Shown here: positions 53,619 to 61,853 of the stretch, piece by piece | Layout: every line of letters begins with the position of its first letter | How positions within the stretch are numbered: position 1 is the stretch's first letter | Assembly: GCF_000724625.1 (NCBI RefSeq) | Contig: NZ_CP007139.1 | Coordinates: 4,340,001-4,404,000, forward strand | DNA from: Fimbriimonas ginsengisoli Gsoil 348 | Lineage (GTDB): Bacteria > Armatimonadota > Fimbriimonadia > Fimbriimonadales > Fimbriimonadaceae | DNA length: 64,000 nucleotides | Direction of reading: 5' to 3' | Position numbers and translations under genes: made by a program | The notes under the pieces: model-generated | What the model saw: the letters and a program-made list of their open reading frames with translations, nothing else | What the model was told of the DNA's origin: nothing | Databases searched by the model: none

Positions 53619-55307
53619 TTGAAACAAGAGGGAACAGCCGAAGATGTCTCGCCGGAGCCGACCCCCTATGTTCCGCGCCTTATCGCGTCTAACAACATGT
53701 TGGAGGCGCTTCTCGAATCAATGCCCTTTATCGCCTTCGTAAAGGACGAAAACAGCCGCTATTTGTACGCCAACCTTGAGTTCGAGCGGCTAATGGAGCG
53801 CCCAAGATCTGAAATCGTCGGGGCTACCGATAGTGACCTCTTCAGTGAGGAAGGCGCGCGCCGCAATGTCAGGAACGATCGTCAAGTACTGGCGACCGGG
53901 GAAGTGCTTCGCACCAACGAAACCCTCCAGCCTGGCGGAGTTCCCAGGGAATTCACATCGGTCAAGTTCGCCTTTGAGGTGGGCGGGCGGCGTCTCGTCG
54001 GCGGAATGGTTTACGATGTCACCGAGCAGCGTCGCATCCAGCGGGCGGTTACCGACAGCCAGGCGCGGTTAAAAGCGGCCTTGGAAGCCGGCTACGACGC
54101 GTTCTTTATTTTGGACGCCGTCCGCGACGATAGGCATGAAATCGTGGATTTCGTGATCGTCGACGTGAACCGAAATGGCGAGCGGGTTCTCGAGCGGACT
54201 CGCTGGGAGCTCGTCGGACATCGACTTACCGTGCTCCTGCCGGAGCGCGCCGAGGCGGGAATCATCGGCCGTTTCGCAAGGGTCCTCGAAACTCGCACCC
54301 CCTCCGAGGAAGAGTTCACGATGGTGAATAAGGCGGGAGAGACGCAGTGGTATCGCAACCAAGTCGTCCCGCTCGGCGAGGGGATCGCGATTACGCTTCG
54401 GGAGATCACCGGTCAAAAACAGGCCGACGCGATGGCCCGCCAGCACACCCAGGTACTCGAGAATTCCCTCGGTGGAATCGCGTTGGTATCCAAGGAAGGC
54501 CTCTTTACATTTGTCAACGGAGAGTTCTGCCGGATGCTCGGGATGGTCCCCGAAGAGCTGGTTGGCCAGCCCTGGGATGTCGCCGTGCGAACCGACGACT
54601 TACCAAAGGCCCAGAACGCCGCCGAACAGCTCGCCCAATTGCCTCGCGTTGAGCTAGAGGTCCGCGGACGGCGGCAAGATAAGGCCACCTTGGTTATGCG
54701 CTGCGTCTTCATCTCCGTTTCTCGCGACGCGGAGCCAGACGGCTTTTATTTCTTCGCAATGGACGTTACCGAGCAGCGGCGTTACGAACGGATGCTGGAG
54801 GAGGCTAATGTTCGACTCCGAGAGCAGGCCGCCACCGACGCCTTGACCGGTGTTCGTAATCGCCGAGAATTCGACCTTCGCCTCGAGCAAGAGATCATCG
54901 AAGCAAAGCGATACGAGCGGGACCTTGCCGTTGTGATGATGGATGTCGACAAATTCAAGGCCTTCAACGACGAGTTCGGCCACCCGGCCGGCGACGACGT
55001 GCTTCGCCGGGTCGCGGGGATCGTGGTGATGGCGGCCCGCGGCATCGACGTAGTAGCCCGTTACGGCGGGGAAGAGTTCGTGGTCCTCCTGCCCGACACC
55101 GATCTAAACGGTGCTCGGCAACTCGCGGAGCGTTTCCGGCGCGCCCTCGAGGGTGCGAGCTGGCCGTTGCGGCAAATCACCGCCAGTTTCGGGTGCGCCG
55201 CTCTTGGAGAGGGGAAATCGAATCCGGAGAGCCTTATCGCGGCCGCCGATCGCGCTCTCTACGCCGCCAAGGCTGAAGGACGCAATCGAGTTTGCGTAGA
55301 GGAATAA
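53619..55307 (+). CDS. PAS-domain diguanylate cyclase
   Basis: This 562-residue signalling protein makes cyclic di-GMP. Three PAS-type sensor segments come first: MLEALLESMPFIAFVKDENSRYLYAN, then the segment at about 145-265 (VILDVNRNGERVL-like, ends ITLREITGQKQ), and ENSLGGIALVSKEGLFTFVNGEF ending FFAMDVTEQRR. The catalytic GGDEF domain follows (TDALTGVRNRREFDLRLEQE, MDVDKFKAFNDEFGH) with GGEEF at about 484-488. The inhibitory I-site RGID lies 5 residues before it. No membrane segment is present. The TTG at 53619 is the longest start and lacks a clear ribosome site; ATG at 53697 would still keep the first PAS. Confidence 0.9.
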   Translation: MKQEGTAEDVSPEPTPYVPRLIASNNMLEALLESMPFIAFVKDENSRYLYANLEFERLMERPRSEIVGATDSDLFSEEGARRNVRNDRQVLATGEVLRTNETLQPGGVPREFTSVKFAFEVGGRRLVGGMVYDVTEQRRIQRAVTDSQARLKAALEAGYDAFFILDAVRDDRHEIVDFVIVDVNRNGERVLERTRWELVGHRLTVLLPERAEAGIIGRFARVLETRTPSEEEFTMVNKAGETQWYRNQVVPLGEGIAITLREITGQKQADAMARQHTQVLENSLGGIALVSKEGLFTFVNGEFCRMLGMVPEELVGQPWDVAVRTDDLPKAQNAAEQLAQLPRVELEVRGRRQDKATLVMRCVFISVSRDAEPDGFYFFAMDVTEQRRYERMLEEANVRLREQAATDALTGVRNRREFDLRLEQEIIEAKRYERDLAVVMMDVDKFKAFNDEFGHPAGDDVLRRVAGIVVMAARGIDVVARYGGEEFVVLLPDTDLNGARQLAERFRRALEGASWPLRQITASFGCAALGEGKSNPESLIAAADRALYAAKAEGRNRVCVEE

Positions 55308-55310
55308 AAA

Positions 55311-55387
55311 TGGTCGGGGCGACAGGATTCGAACCTGCGGCCTCATGCTCCCAAAGCACGCGCTCTACCAAGCTGAGCTACGCCCCG
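55311..55387 (-). tRNA. tRNA-Pro(UGG)
   Basis: The gene folds as a standard cloverleaf: acceptor CGGGGCG/CGCCCCG, D-arm GCTC...GAGC, anticodon stem CGTGC/GCATG with the loop TTTGGGA (anticodon TGG) and T-arm loop TTCGAAT. The CCA end is encoded and is followed by a T-run that may terminate transcription. It lies 3 bases after the end of the convergent diguanylate cyclase gene. Confidence 0.97.
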
Positions 55388-55499
55388 ACACGGGGATAGA
55401 GGGTACCCGTTCGGCCTCGCAGTTAGTGTCCAAACCCCATCGAGTTTCGTGGCACAGGCGGCTCGCCCGAGTAACAAACCTATTGTTATTCCCTAACCA

Positions 55500-56363
55500 C
55501 TAGGATGGGTTAATGTCCGCCGCCGCATCCGCCGCCTCCACATCCATGCCCGCCGCACCCATGTCCGCCACATCCGTGTCCTCCGCACCCGTGGCCGCCA
55601 TGTCCCCCGTCACCTCCGCCGTGATGTCCGTCGCTGGGGCTTCCTCCATCGGAGCCACACCCGCCCGAGAGGTCCCAACTCCCTCCGGCCCCCCCGCCCC
55701 CTTCCAACCGGTCTTGGGTAAGAAGGCGATTAAGAAGAGGATCACCGCGACGAACGCCGCCATCATCAGCAGCGGCACGATCGTCTCCGCGTCCCCGGTC
55801 TCGCCGCATCCCACCGCCGCTCCGGTGGCGATCCCGAAGAGGCTGAGAAAAGCGAAGGCCCGCTTCGCGCGGGCCTTGGGGATCATCCAATATTCTGCTG
55901 TCGTTCGTTCGGGAAGCGGCTTCCCGAACCTCGACTCGGTCGGAGGCCAGATGTCGATCGGCGGTTCGCAGTCGAATAGCCTCCGGTACGACTCCAGTGT
56001 TCGGTCGTACCAGTCGTCGAACTTCGCGCTTTCTTCCGGTCCTCCCTTCGTCGGCTCGTGGTGCAGCGGCCCTGGAAGGACTTGACCGCATAGGCGATCC
56101 CAATAGGAGCGAGTGTAGGTCAGGTGAAGGTGCCAAGCCTGGTCCACCTGGTCGGAAGGGCTGCAGGGGTGTCCAGCGGCAAAGCAGAGGAAAAGAAACT
56201 TTCGATACTCTTCGACCACCCGGTGGGTGTAGGGGTGGCTCCAGCCGTTTTCTCGTGCCAGGCGTCCACGGAAGCCAAGGATCTGTCCCGTTTCGTCGAT
56301 TTGGAAGCTCGCGAGCTTCGTCCAGAGCTCACTCTGGTTTTCGTTTAGTGTCATCGAAGTCAT
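55500..56363 (-). CDS. membrane protein with Gly/Cys-rich tail, apparently frameshifted
   Basis: The frame encodes 287 residues: a helical domain containing SPSDQVDQAWHLHLTYTRSYWDRLCG (typical of glycine-rich-domain proteins), then two membrane segments (AFAFLSLFGIATGAAVG and VPLLMMAAFVAVILFLIAFL). After FLPKTGWKG the frame becomes Ala/Thr/Glu-rich. The -1 frame instead gives GGGGAGGSWDLSGGCGSDGG and then repeated GHGCGG units ending GGGGCGGGH. The Gly/Cys tail is what the family normally has, so the frame probably changes at the G7 run (complement of 55689-55695). Confidence 0.7.
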   Translation of the reverse strand: MTSMTLNENQSELWTKLASFQIDETGQILGFRGRLARENGWSHPYTHRVVEEYRKFLFLCFAAGHPCSPSDQVDQAWHLHLTYTRSYWDRLCGQVLPGPLHHEPTKGGPEESAKFDDWYDRTLESYRRLFDCEPPIDIWPPTESRFGKPLPERTTAEYWMIPKARAKRAFAFLSLFGIATGAAVGCGETGDAETIVPLLMMAAFVAVILFLIAFLPKTGWKGAGGPEGVGTSRAGVAPMEEAPATDITAEVTGDMAATGAEDTDVADMGAAGMDVEAADAAADINPS

Positions 56364-56441
56364 GATACGACAGTCTCAAATCGCTCCAAAGGCCCTTAAT
56401 GGTCGGTTAATATTCGAGTTGCAGATTCTCTCAGTTGCGGC

Positions 56442-57707
56442 ATGACGTACCAAGAAGCGCTCGACTACATCGCCTCGCTCGCTCCACGGGGCTGGCGGCT
56501 TGGTCTTGACCGGATGGGAGCCTTCTGCGAGGCCGCTGGGCTTTCGGAGACGCTTCGATCTATCAACTACGTCCACATCGCCGGTACGAACGGAAAGGGA
56601 TCGACTACCGCCTTCACGCAGTCGCTTCTGGTCGAAGCAGGGAAGCGAACCGGCGCCTTCTTCTCCCCCTACGTCGTCGATCCCCGCGAGCGTGTTCAGT
56701 TCGGACGATCGATGATCGGCAAGGAGGAACTGGCCGAGGTGACCGAGGCGCTTATCCCGATCGCGGAGCAGTTCACCGAGACCGAGTTTGGGGGGATCAC
56801 CGAGTTTGAATTTAAGACCGCTGTCGGCTTCGAATATTGGCGCCGGAAGAAATGCGACTGGGTCGCGCTCGAAGTCGGCTTGGGAGGCCGGTACGATGCC
56901 ACGAATGTAGTGACGCCGGCGGTAAGCGTGATTACCAGCATAGGACTCGATCACGTCGCGATCCTCGGGAGCACGTTGGCAGCGATCGCCAGAGAGAAAG
57001 CAGGAATTATCAAACCGGGAGTGCCGGTCGTCGTCGGGATATTGCCGCCGGAGGCGATGGAGGTCGTTGAAGAGGTCGCCGCCGATTGCGGTTCCCAGAT
57101 CTGGCGCTACGGCAGGGAAGTGCTTTGGGAACGAAGCGGCACCGTGGTTACTCCGGCAGGGCACTACGACGGCCTTGTGCCGGGTCTAAAGGGAGATATT
57201 CAGCGGCACAACCTTGCGCTCGCGATCGCCGCGCTCGATGCCGCAAGAGTTCGCTTAGATCCCGAGCCGGCGCGTTTGGGGGCGTCGAGGGCGTTCGCGC
57301 CCGGGCGATTCCAGGTGGTTGAGGCTCTCGGAACCACCTTCGTGTTCGACGGAGCCCACAACACCGAAGCGGCTCGCAATCTGACGGAGGTGTTCCAAAG
57401 TGACTTCTGCTTCTTCGGCGCCCGGATCGTGACTAATATGGTTCGAGGGCATGAGCTCGACGACTTCTACCGCGAGATCCTGCCAATTATCCAAACGGCC
57501 CACGTAGTGCCGATAGGGGTCCCGAGGGCTTACCCGGTCGAAGAAACTCTGTCGGCAATTCGCCAACTCGGCAAGTCTGCCCAAGGGCACGAAACGCTGG
57601 AAGAGGGCCTGAAAGCGGCTGCCCTAGAAGCCGGGCCAGACGAACTTGTACTCGTTACCGGAAGCTACTACCTCGTAGGTGAAGCCCTTCGCCTACTCCT
57701 CCCCTAG
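56442..57707 (+). CDS. folC: dihydrofolate synthase/folylpolyglutamate synthase
   Basis: This 421-residue Mur-ligase-family enzyme adds glutamate to dihydropteroate and to folates. Motifs: HIAGTNGKGSTTAF (ATP P-loop, about 46-59), FFSPYVVDPRERVQ, VALEVGLGGRYDATNVV, SIGLDHVAILGSTLAAIAREKAGIIK, HNLALAIAAL, and VFDGAHNTEAARNL in the C-terminal domain. Length and order match. A strong hairpin 49 bases downstream is the likely terminator. Confidence 0.94.
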   Translation: MTYQEALDYIASLAPRGWRLGLDRMGAFCEAAGLSETLRSINYVHIAGTNGKGSTTAFTQSLLVEAGKRTGAFFSPYVVDPRERVQFGRSMIGKEELAEVTEALIPIAEQFTETEFGGITEFEFKTAVGFEYWRRKKCDWVALEVGLGGRYDATNVVTPAVSVITSIGLDHVAILGSTLAAIAREKAGIIKPGVPVVVGILPPEAMEVVEEVAADCGSQIWRYGREVLWERSGTVVTPAGHYDGLVPGLKGDIQRHNLALAIAALDAARVRLDPEPARLGASRAFAPGRFQVVEALGTTFVFDGAHNTEAARNLTEVFQSDFCFFGARIVTNMVRGHELDDFYREILPIIQTAHVVPIGVPRAYPVEETLSAIRQLGKSAQGHETLEEGLKAAALEAGPDELVLVTGSYYLVGEALRLLLP

Positions 57708-57756
57708 TTTCGCTACATGGCACCTTCCGTCCGGAGTTAACACAAAGGCGCTAAGG

Positions 57757-57795
57757 CAGTAGAGTAGGGGCGGCAAACCCGCCCCTACTCTACTG
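57757..57795. terminator. strong hairpin, likely folC terminator
   Basis: Perfect arms CAGTAGAGTAGGGGCGG / CCGCCCCTACTCTACTG enclose a 5-base loop CAAAC. No T-run follows, so it could also be a repeat element. Confidence 0.55.
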
Positions 57796-57954
57796 TCTCT
57801 GTGTTTGTCTCCTCTCAGGGCTCGCCAGGCAAAAACTGGTTGGATTTAGGCTTCCAGCCGGCAGTCCGAGCAACTTCGTAGCGAAGCGAGAGACTCTATT
57901 TAGGTCTATATTTCGCTTGCCCGTAGCCCGGGGACTATGGTTTTTAACCAAATG

Positions 57955-58070
57955 GATTGACAAAGTAGGTTCACGCGTAGCCCGGGGACTTATCCCCGGT
58001 AGAACCCTGAACCGCGGCTAAAGCCACGGGCTACGGGTGAAATTGGACGAGGGAAATGTAAGCCTAATTT
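57955..58070 (+). repeat. cloverleaf-like repeat, copy 2
   Basis: The core 57970-58041 is nearly identical to 40950-41021, differing by a few bases, with one changed base in the terminal stem (TTCACGCGTAGCCC). The inner hairpins and flanks are conserved. Confidence 0.85.
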
Positions 58071-58099
58071 GCCAATGACCATGAAGCCCATGCCACGTT

Positions 58100-58777
58100 T
58101 TAATCCAACCACGCCGCGACGGCGGCATCCAACATCGGCTCGGTCAGCCGACCGGTAAAGGTGTTTTGCTGGCTGGGGTGGTAACTCGCGACGATCAACA
58201 AACCACTTGAAAGCCTATTCGTCGCCCCGTGCGAGAACGCCGGTTTTCGTTCGCCGAGCGTTCGGTGCACGTTATCCCAGGCTATGCCGCCTAAGCACAA
58301 GATCGATTTCCACTCCCGCAACGCCAGCACGCGCTGCAGGAAGACATTGCAGTTGGCCAGCTCGTCGGGGAGCGGCTTGTTATCGGGCGGCGCACAATGG
58401 GCCGTTGCGGCTATGAGTGCCCCGCGAAGCTCCAGTCCGTCGCCAACATGGGTGCTGCTTGCCTGGCTGGCAACCCCGGCGGTGTGCAGAGCCCGATAGA
58501 TCCAATCTCCGCTCCGGTCTCCGGTAAACATTCTCCCGGTCCGATTGCCGCCGTGGGCGGCCGGGGCGAGGCCGACGATAAGACGCTCCGCGTCTGGGTC
58601 TCCGAACAAAGGCACCGGTCGGCCCCAGTACGTCTCGGCGGCGAACGACTTGCGTTTCTCGCGGGCAACCCGTTCTCGCCACTCTACCAAACGCGGACAA
58701 CGCCGGCATTCGACGATCTCCTCGTTCAACACCGCAATCGGATTCATATCCGATCGTTCTACGCCGTATACACTCAT
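58100..58777 (-). CDS. uracil-DNA glycosylase, family 5 (UdgB-like)
   Basis: This 225-residue iron-sulphur DNA glycosylase removes uracil or deaminated bases. The family-5 hallmark GLAPAAHGGNRTGRMFTGDRSGDWIYRAL is present, with the iron-sulphur Cys pair in ECRRCPRLVEWRE near the N-terminus and further Cys in AHCAPPDNKP and ILCLGGIAW. The C-terminal motif VASYHPSQQNTFTGRL carries the conserved His. It may start at 58777 or at the ATG 58747. It is divergent from the zinc-ribbon gene with only 5 bases between the outer starts. Confidence 0.92.
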   Translation of the reverse strand: MSVYGVERSDMNPIAVLNEEIVECRRCPRLVEWRERVAREKRKSFAAETYWGRPVPLFGDPDAERLIVGLAPAAHGGNRTGRMFTGDRSGDWIYRALHTAGVASQASSTHVGDGLELRGALIAATAHCAPPDNKPLPDELANCNVFLQRVLALREWKSILCLGGIAWDNVHRTLGERKPAFSHGATNRLSSGLLIVASYHPSQQNTFTGRLTEPMLDAAVAAWLD

Positions 58778-58782
58778 GAGAG

Positions 58783-59130
58783 ATGCCCGTTTACGAGTAC
58801 GAACCAGCGGACCACGACTGCCTGATGTGTGACGGCCGCGTCGACGTCATCCAGGGCGTCGATGAGGAGCCGCTTAAGTATTGCCCGCACTGCGGCCTAG
58901 ACGTGCGGCGGGTGATCAGCCGCGCCACATTCAAGGTTGCCGGCGCGCTTCCGCAGATGGACAAAGCGGGGAAGAAGGGGTTCACTACGTACAAGCGGGC
59001 GGAGAAAGGAGTTTGGGAACGGATCGACGGCGTGGGTCCGGATGTCATCGCGGGCACCAAGGAAGACATTGCCGCGGTCGAAGCGGAGAAAAAGGGGCCG
59101 AAGAAAGTTATCGACCTAGGCGATGCCTAG
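58783..59130 (+). CDS. FmdB-type zinc-ribbon protein
   Basis: This 115-residue regulatory-type protein begins MPVYEYEPADHDCLMC. Its two CxxC knuckles (CLMC and CPHC about 25 residues apart) form a small zinc ribbon as in the FmdB family. The rest is Lys/Glu-rich with VIAGTKEDIAAVEAEKKGPKK. The function is unknown; DNA or RNA contact is inferred from the family description. Its end overlaps the convergent ArgC-like gene by 15 bases. Confidence 0.85.
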   Translation: MPVYEYEPADHDCLMCDGRVDVIQGVDEEPLKYCPHCGLDVRRVISRATFKVAGALPQMDKAGKKGFTTYKRAEKGVWERIDGVGPDVIAGTKEDIAAVEAEKKGPKKVIDLGDA

Positions 59131-59826
59131 CGTTTCTTCGAAGCCGGCCATGACGTTCATCGCGTGTACCATCTGGCTCGCTCCCGCCTTTCCTTTGAGA
59201 TCGGCCAAGACGCGGATGGTCAGCAGGCTATTCGGCGCGTCGGGAGCGAGCAAGAGGCGGTAGACCGCATACGGCGTCCCCCTGACGAGGGATGGATCCC
59301 ATACCGAATCCTCATCGCGTCGCACGAAGAACGAGCGGCCAAACCGTTCCTCGTAGAGGGCATCGATGTCGTCCAAATCGTCGGGCGTTCGGATCTCGAC
59401 CATCGCGGTAATCGCCACCACGCCGTCGAGATCGACCGGCTCCACGTGGAGATTCGCTCCGCCGTCCCAACCGGCCGAAGTAAGGAACGAGCTGAGCTCG
59501 CCTCCGTCTACCGCGTGGCTCGAAATGACGCTCGGGGTCTCCTGGACAAGGCTCGCCCAAGCCACTGGACCGACCGCGATGAGGGCAAGAGTGGAAACCG
59601 GCGCGGGAACGGAGACGGTGTCGGCACAGACCACAGGATTGTTGTCCATGAGCTCCACCAGGCCGAACTGCTCGGCCGTCGCATCGCCGACGCGCACCTC
59701 GCGACGCCAGGAACCCTGGTAAAAAATGATCCCCGCCACATCGCCCGTCTCCGTTCGACTAACGCGCGGATGGCGCGCCAGGAGAACGGAGACCGCGGGA
59801 TCGGCGCAGATGGCGAGATCGATCAT
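59116..59826 (-). CDS. truncated ArgC-like semialdehyde-dehydrogenase protein
   Basis: The 236-residue product matches the C-terminal half of N-acetyl-gamma-glutamyl-phosphate reductases (ArgC): YEERFGRSFFVRRD, GTPYAVYRLLL and the final DLKGKAGASQMVHAMNVMAGFEETLGI. The N-terminal Rossmann NADP domain (normally about 150 residues, GASGYTGxE motif) is missing, and no catalytic GCYPT Cys is seen. It is therefore unlikely to be an active reductase alone. Its stop overlaps the zinc-ribbon gene end; upstream the next gene on this strand begins 5 bases away. Confidence 0.7.
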   Translation of the reverse strand: MIDLAICADPAVSVLLARHPRVSRTETGDVAGIIFYQGSWRREVRVGDATAEQFGLVELMDNNPVVCADTVSVPAPVSTLALIAVGPVAWASLVQETPSVISSHAVDGGELSSFLTSAGWDGGANLHVEPVDLDGVVAITAMVEIRTPDDLDDIDALYEERFGRSFFVRRDEDSVWDPSLVRGTPYAVYRLLLAPDAPNSLLTIRVLADLKGKAGASQMVHAMNVMAGFEETLGIA

Positions 59827-59830
59827 CGGA

Positions 59831-60490
59831 TCACCCCCGCGTCATTAACGATGTCACGGTGATCGGATTTGCCCCCAGTCCCTTGATGGAGAGCTTCATC
59901 TCGTTACTGTTCAATGTACCGTCGCTCGCGAGCAGCGTAATTCGTCCCGTTCCGGTTGCGAAGCCACTGAGCGTGTAGGTTAGAACTGCCACCGACTTGC
60001 CACCGACCATTTTGAGACCGGCGAAGCGATAGGTGGCGTTCAACTTCCCACCTCCCATACCAGTGGAGACCGGAACACTCCCCGACCAGGTCTGCCCGAC
60101 TTTGACCGGCTTCTTGGGGAGTGTCGCGCCCAGGTTAGTCGGCGTCTCCGAGTCCTTCGGCTGATTCCGGTCGTCGAGACGAACCACCGCCGTTTGGCCG
60201 GGGTTGACGATGCGATTTCCGCTCTTCACCTGCCCTAATTTGATCTGAACGAGGGCGTAGCCGTCCTTCACGTTCAACACGTTCATGGTGATGGGCATCT
60301 TGAATTGGAGCTTGCCGCCGGCCATCTCCTTGCCAAGTCCGCCGGCGGTATTGGAACTGTCGAGGTGGATCGATTGACCCTTCGTGTATTTGACGCGCAG
60401 CATGTAGCCGCCACGGACGCGTGTGACCTGAGCCTGCCCACTAACCGCGAGAGCGCCCAAGGCAAGGATCGAAAGCAAGCCTTTCTTCAT
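59831..60490 (-). CDS. exported protein of unknown function
   Basis: This 219-residue product has a signal peptide (KKGLLSILALGALAVSGQAQ). The mature part is beta-rich (YMLRVKYTKGQSIHLDSS, KMPITMNVLNVKDGYALVQIKLG, VKVGQTWSGSVPVSTG, SVAVLTYTLSGFATGTGRITLL), similar in style to DUF6263-type proteins. Such proteins are usually periplasmic; nothing more can be said. It is the middle gene of a probable same-strand run with the FKBP lipoprotein. Confidence 0.65.
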   Translation of the reverse strand: MKKGLLSILALGALAVSGQAQVTRVRGGYMLRVKYTKGQSIHLDSSNTAGGLGKEMAGGKLQFKMPITMNVLNVKDGYALVQIKLGQVKSGNRIVNPGQTAVVRLDDRNQPKDSETPTNLGATLPKKPVKVGQTWSGSVPVSTGMGGGKLNATYRFAGLKMVGGKSVAVLTYTLSGFATGTGRITLLASDGTLNSNEMKLSIKGLGANPITVTSLMTRG

Positions 60491-60514
60491 TTACGTTTTC
60501 TACGCCCTGAATTC

Positions 60515-61306
60515 CTAGCCGACCTTCAAAAGGTCGACATCGAAGATAACGGGGCAATTCTGGGGCACCTTTTGATTTCCGTTCGGAAGTCCCACCCTGG
60601 GCGGAATGATCAAGTTTCGCTTTCCACCGACTTTCATCCCGATGATCGCTTGCTCGAGCGAGTCCATTGCCTCACCCTTACCAATCGTGATCGTAACGGT
60701 TTTCTTGTCTTCAACCACCTCGCCGCCCGGAATGGACATCGTGTAGCGGATCGTGACCTTGCTCCCGTTCTTTGCCGCCGCGCCGGTGCCAACCTTGATA
60801 TCCTTGCCCTGAACGAGGTCCTGCTCGTTCTGCTTCACCAAGCCGACCGCCTCGATATCGAAGTAGAGGTCGGTCTTGGGCGGGATGCTGGAACTGCCGT
60901 TTTCGCCGTAACCGAGCTTCCAGGGGATCGAGAGCTTTCGCTCGCCGCCCACCTTCATGCCGAGGAGTCCTTTTTCCCAACCGGGAACGACGCTCCCTTC
61001 GCCCAGCACGACTCCGAACGGCTTGTTCTCGTGGTCCTTGGTCGAATCGAATTTTTTGCCGTCGGCGAAGGTTCCGGTGTAGTGAACCCAGATGGTGTCT
61101 CCCACCGCGGCCGCCTTGCCCGTTCCGACCTTGACATCCAGGATCTTGAGTTCCTTAAGCCCGGCCGAACTCGTGGCCGGCGTCGAGCCATTTTTTGGCG
61201 TGGTACCCGTGGTGCCGGCATCGGCTGGCGTGGTCGGGGTCTTGTCTCCGCAACCGGCGAGGACGAGCGAGGCAAAAACTGTGTAAGCCATTGGCTTGCA
61301 GCGCAT
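60515..61306 (-). CDS. lipoprotein with two FKBP-type peptidyl-prolyl isomerase domains
   Basis: This 263-residue lipoprotein has the signal FASLVLAGC and a Thr/Pro linker. Two FKBP domains follow: the first has GDTIWVHYTGTFADGKKFDST, then VVPGWEKGLLGMKVGGERKLSIP and LYFDIEAVGL; the second has GSKVTIRYTMSIPGGEVVED, then LEQAIIGMKVGGKRNLIIPP and VIFDVDLLKV. The first retains most active-site aromatics (Tyr, Phe, Trp); the second lacks the WEKGL Trp and may be non-catalytic. An outer-envelope folding role is inferred. An in-frame ATG at 61291 is an alternative start. Confidence 0.88.
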   Translation of the reverse strand: MRCKPMAYTVFASLVLAGCGDKTPTTPADAGTTGTTPKNGSTPATSSAGLKELKILDVKVGTGKAAAVGDTIWVHYTGTFADGKKFDSTKDHENKPFGVVLGEGSVVPGWEKGLLGMKVGGERKLSIPWKLGYGENGSSSIPPKTDLYFDIEAVGLVKQNEQDLVQGKDIKVGTGAAAKNGSKVTIRYTMSIPGGEVVEDKKTVTITIGKGEAMDSLEQAIIGMKVGGKRNLIIPPRVGLPNGNQKVPQNCPVIFDVDLLKVG

Positions 61307-61358
61307 GCAGCTAATCTACCCTCGGTTGTGGTCTCTCAGCGAGTACACTCCTCCCTCC

Positions 61359-61841
61359 ATGGCGAAGAAGGGCAATACCAAAGAAGGAAAGGCTCCGCAC
61401 TCGATTCAGAATCGCCGTGCGCGGTACGACTACGCCATCCAGGAGAACTTCGAGGCGGGCATCGCGCTGGTAGGTTCCGAAGTGAAGAGCATCTACCTCG
61501 GCAAGGCGCATCTGACCGACGCCTACTGCCGTGTCGTCAACAACGAGATGTGGCTGATCAACATGGACATCGAGCCATATGAGCAAGCCTCGGTATTCGC
61601 TCACGAGCGGCGGCGAGACCGGAAGTTGCTCCTACATCGCCGGGAGATCGACGTGCTGCAGCGGAAATCTCAAGAGAAGGGACTGACCATGGTTCCGCTG
61701 GCGGCGTACTTCAAAAACGGGCGAGTCAAGATCGATATCGGCCTCGGCCGCGGCAAGGCGCATTACGACAAGCGGGACAAGATCGCGAAAGACGACGAGC
61801 GCCGGGAAATAGAACGCGCGAAAGCAGGGAAAGAGTTCTAA
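61359..61841 (+). CDS. smpB: SsrA-binding protein SmpB
   Basis: SmpB binds tmRNA and rescues stalled ribosomes. The ATG at 61359 gives MAKKGNTKEGKAPHSIQNRRARYDYAI, and the frame continues with FEAGIALVGSEVKSIYLGKAHLTDAYCRV, NMDIEPYEQASVFAHERRRDRKLLLHR and the basic tail KIDIGLGRGKAHYDKRDKIAKDD. 160 residues is the usual length. The frame extends to 61296 but that part overlaps the FKBP gene and is not needed. Confidence 0.96.
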   Translation: MAKKGNTKEGKAPHSIQNRRARYDYAIQENFEAGIALVGSEVKSIYLGKAHLTDAYCRVVNNEMWLINMDIEPYEQASVFAHERRRDRKLLLHRREIDVLQRKSQEKGLTMVPLAAYFKNGRVKIDIGLGRGKAHYDKRDKIAKDDERREIERAKAGKEF

Positions 61842-61853
61842 GGTAGTCGGCGG

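Larger units (their letters stand above)
57708..58099. other. 392-base repeat-rich gap after folC
   Basis: The gap contains a perfect 17-base-pair hairpin (57757-57795), a partial repeat start (GCCCGTAGCCCGGGGACTA near 57920), and copy 2 of the cloverleaf repeat. It ends with words shared with the 41.1 kb gap (CATGCCACG). No gene is visible. Confidence 0.6.

Noticed and set aside
55510-55640. Regular short repeats resembling a CRISPR array
   Set aside because: The units are too short and lack spacers; they encode the repeated GHGCGG tail of the Gly/Cys-rich protein.
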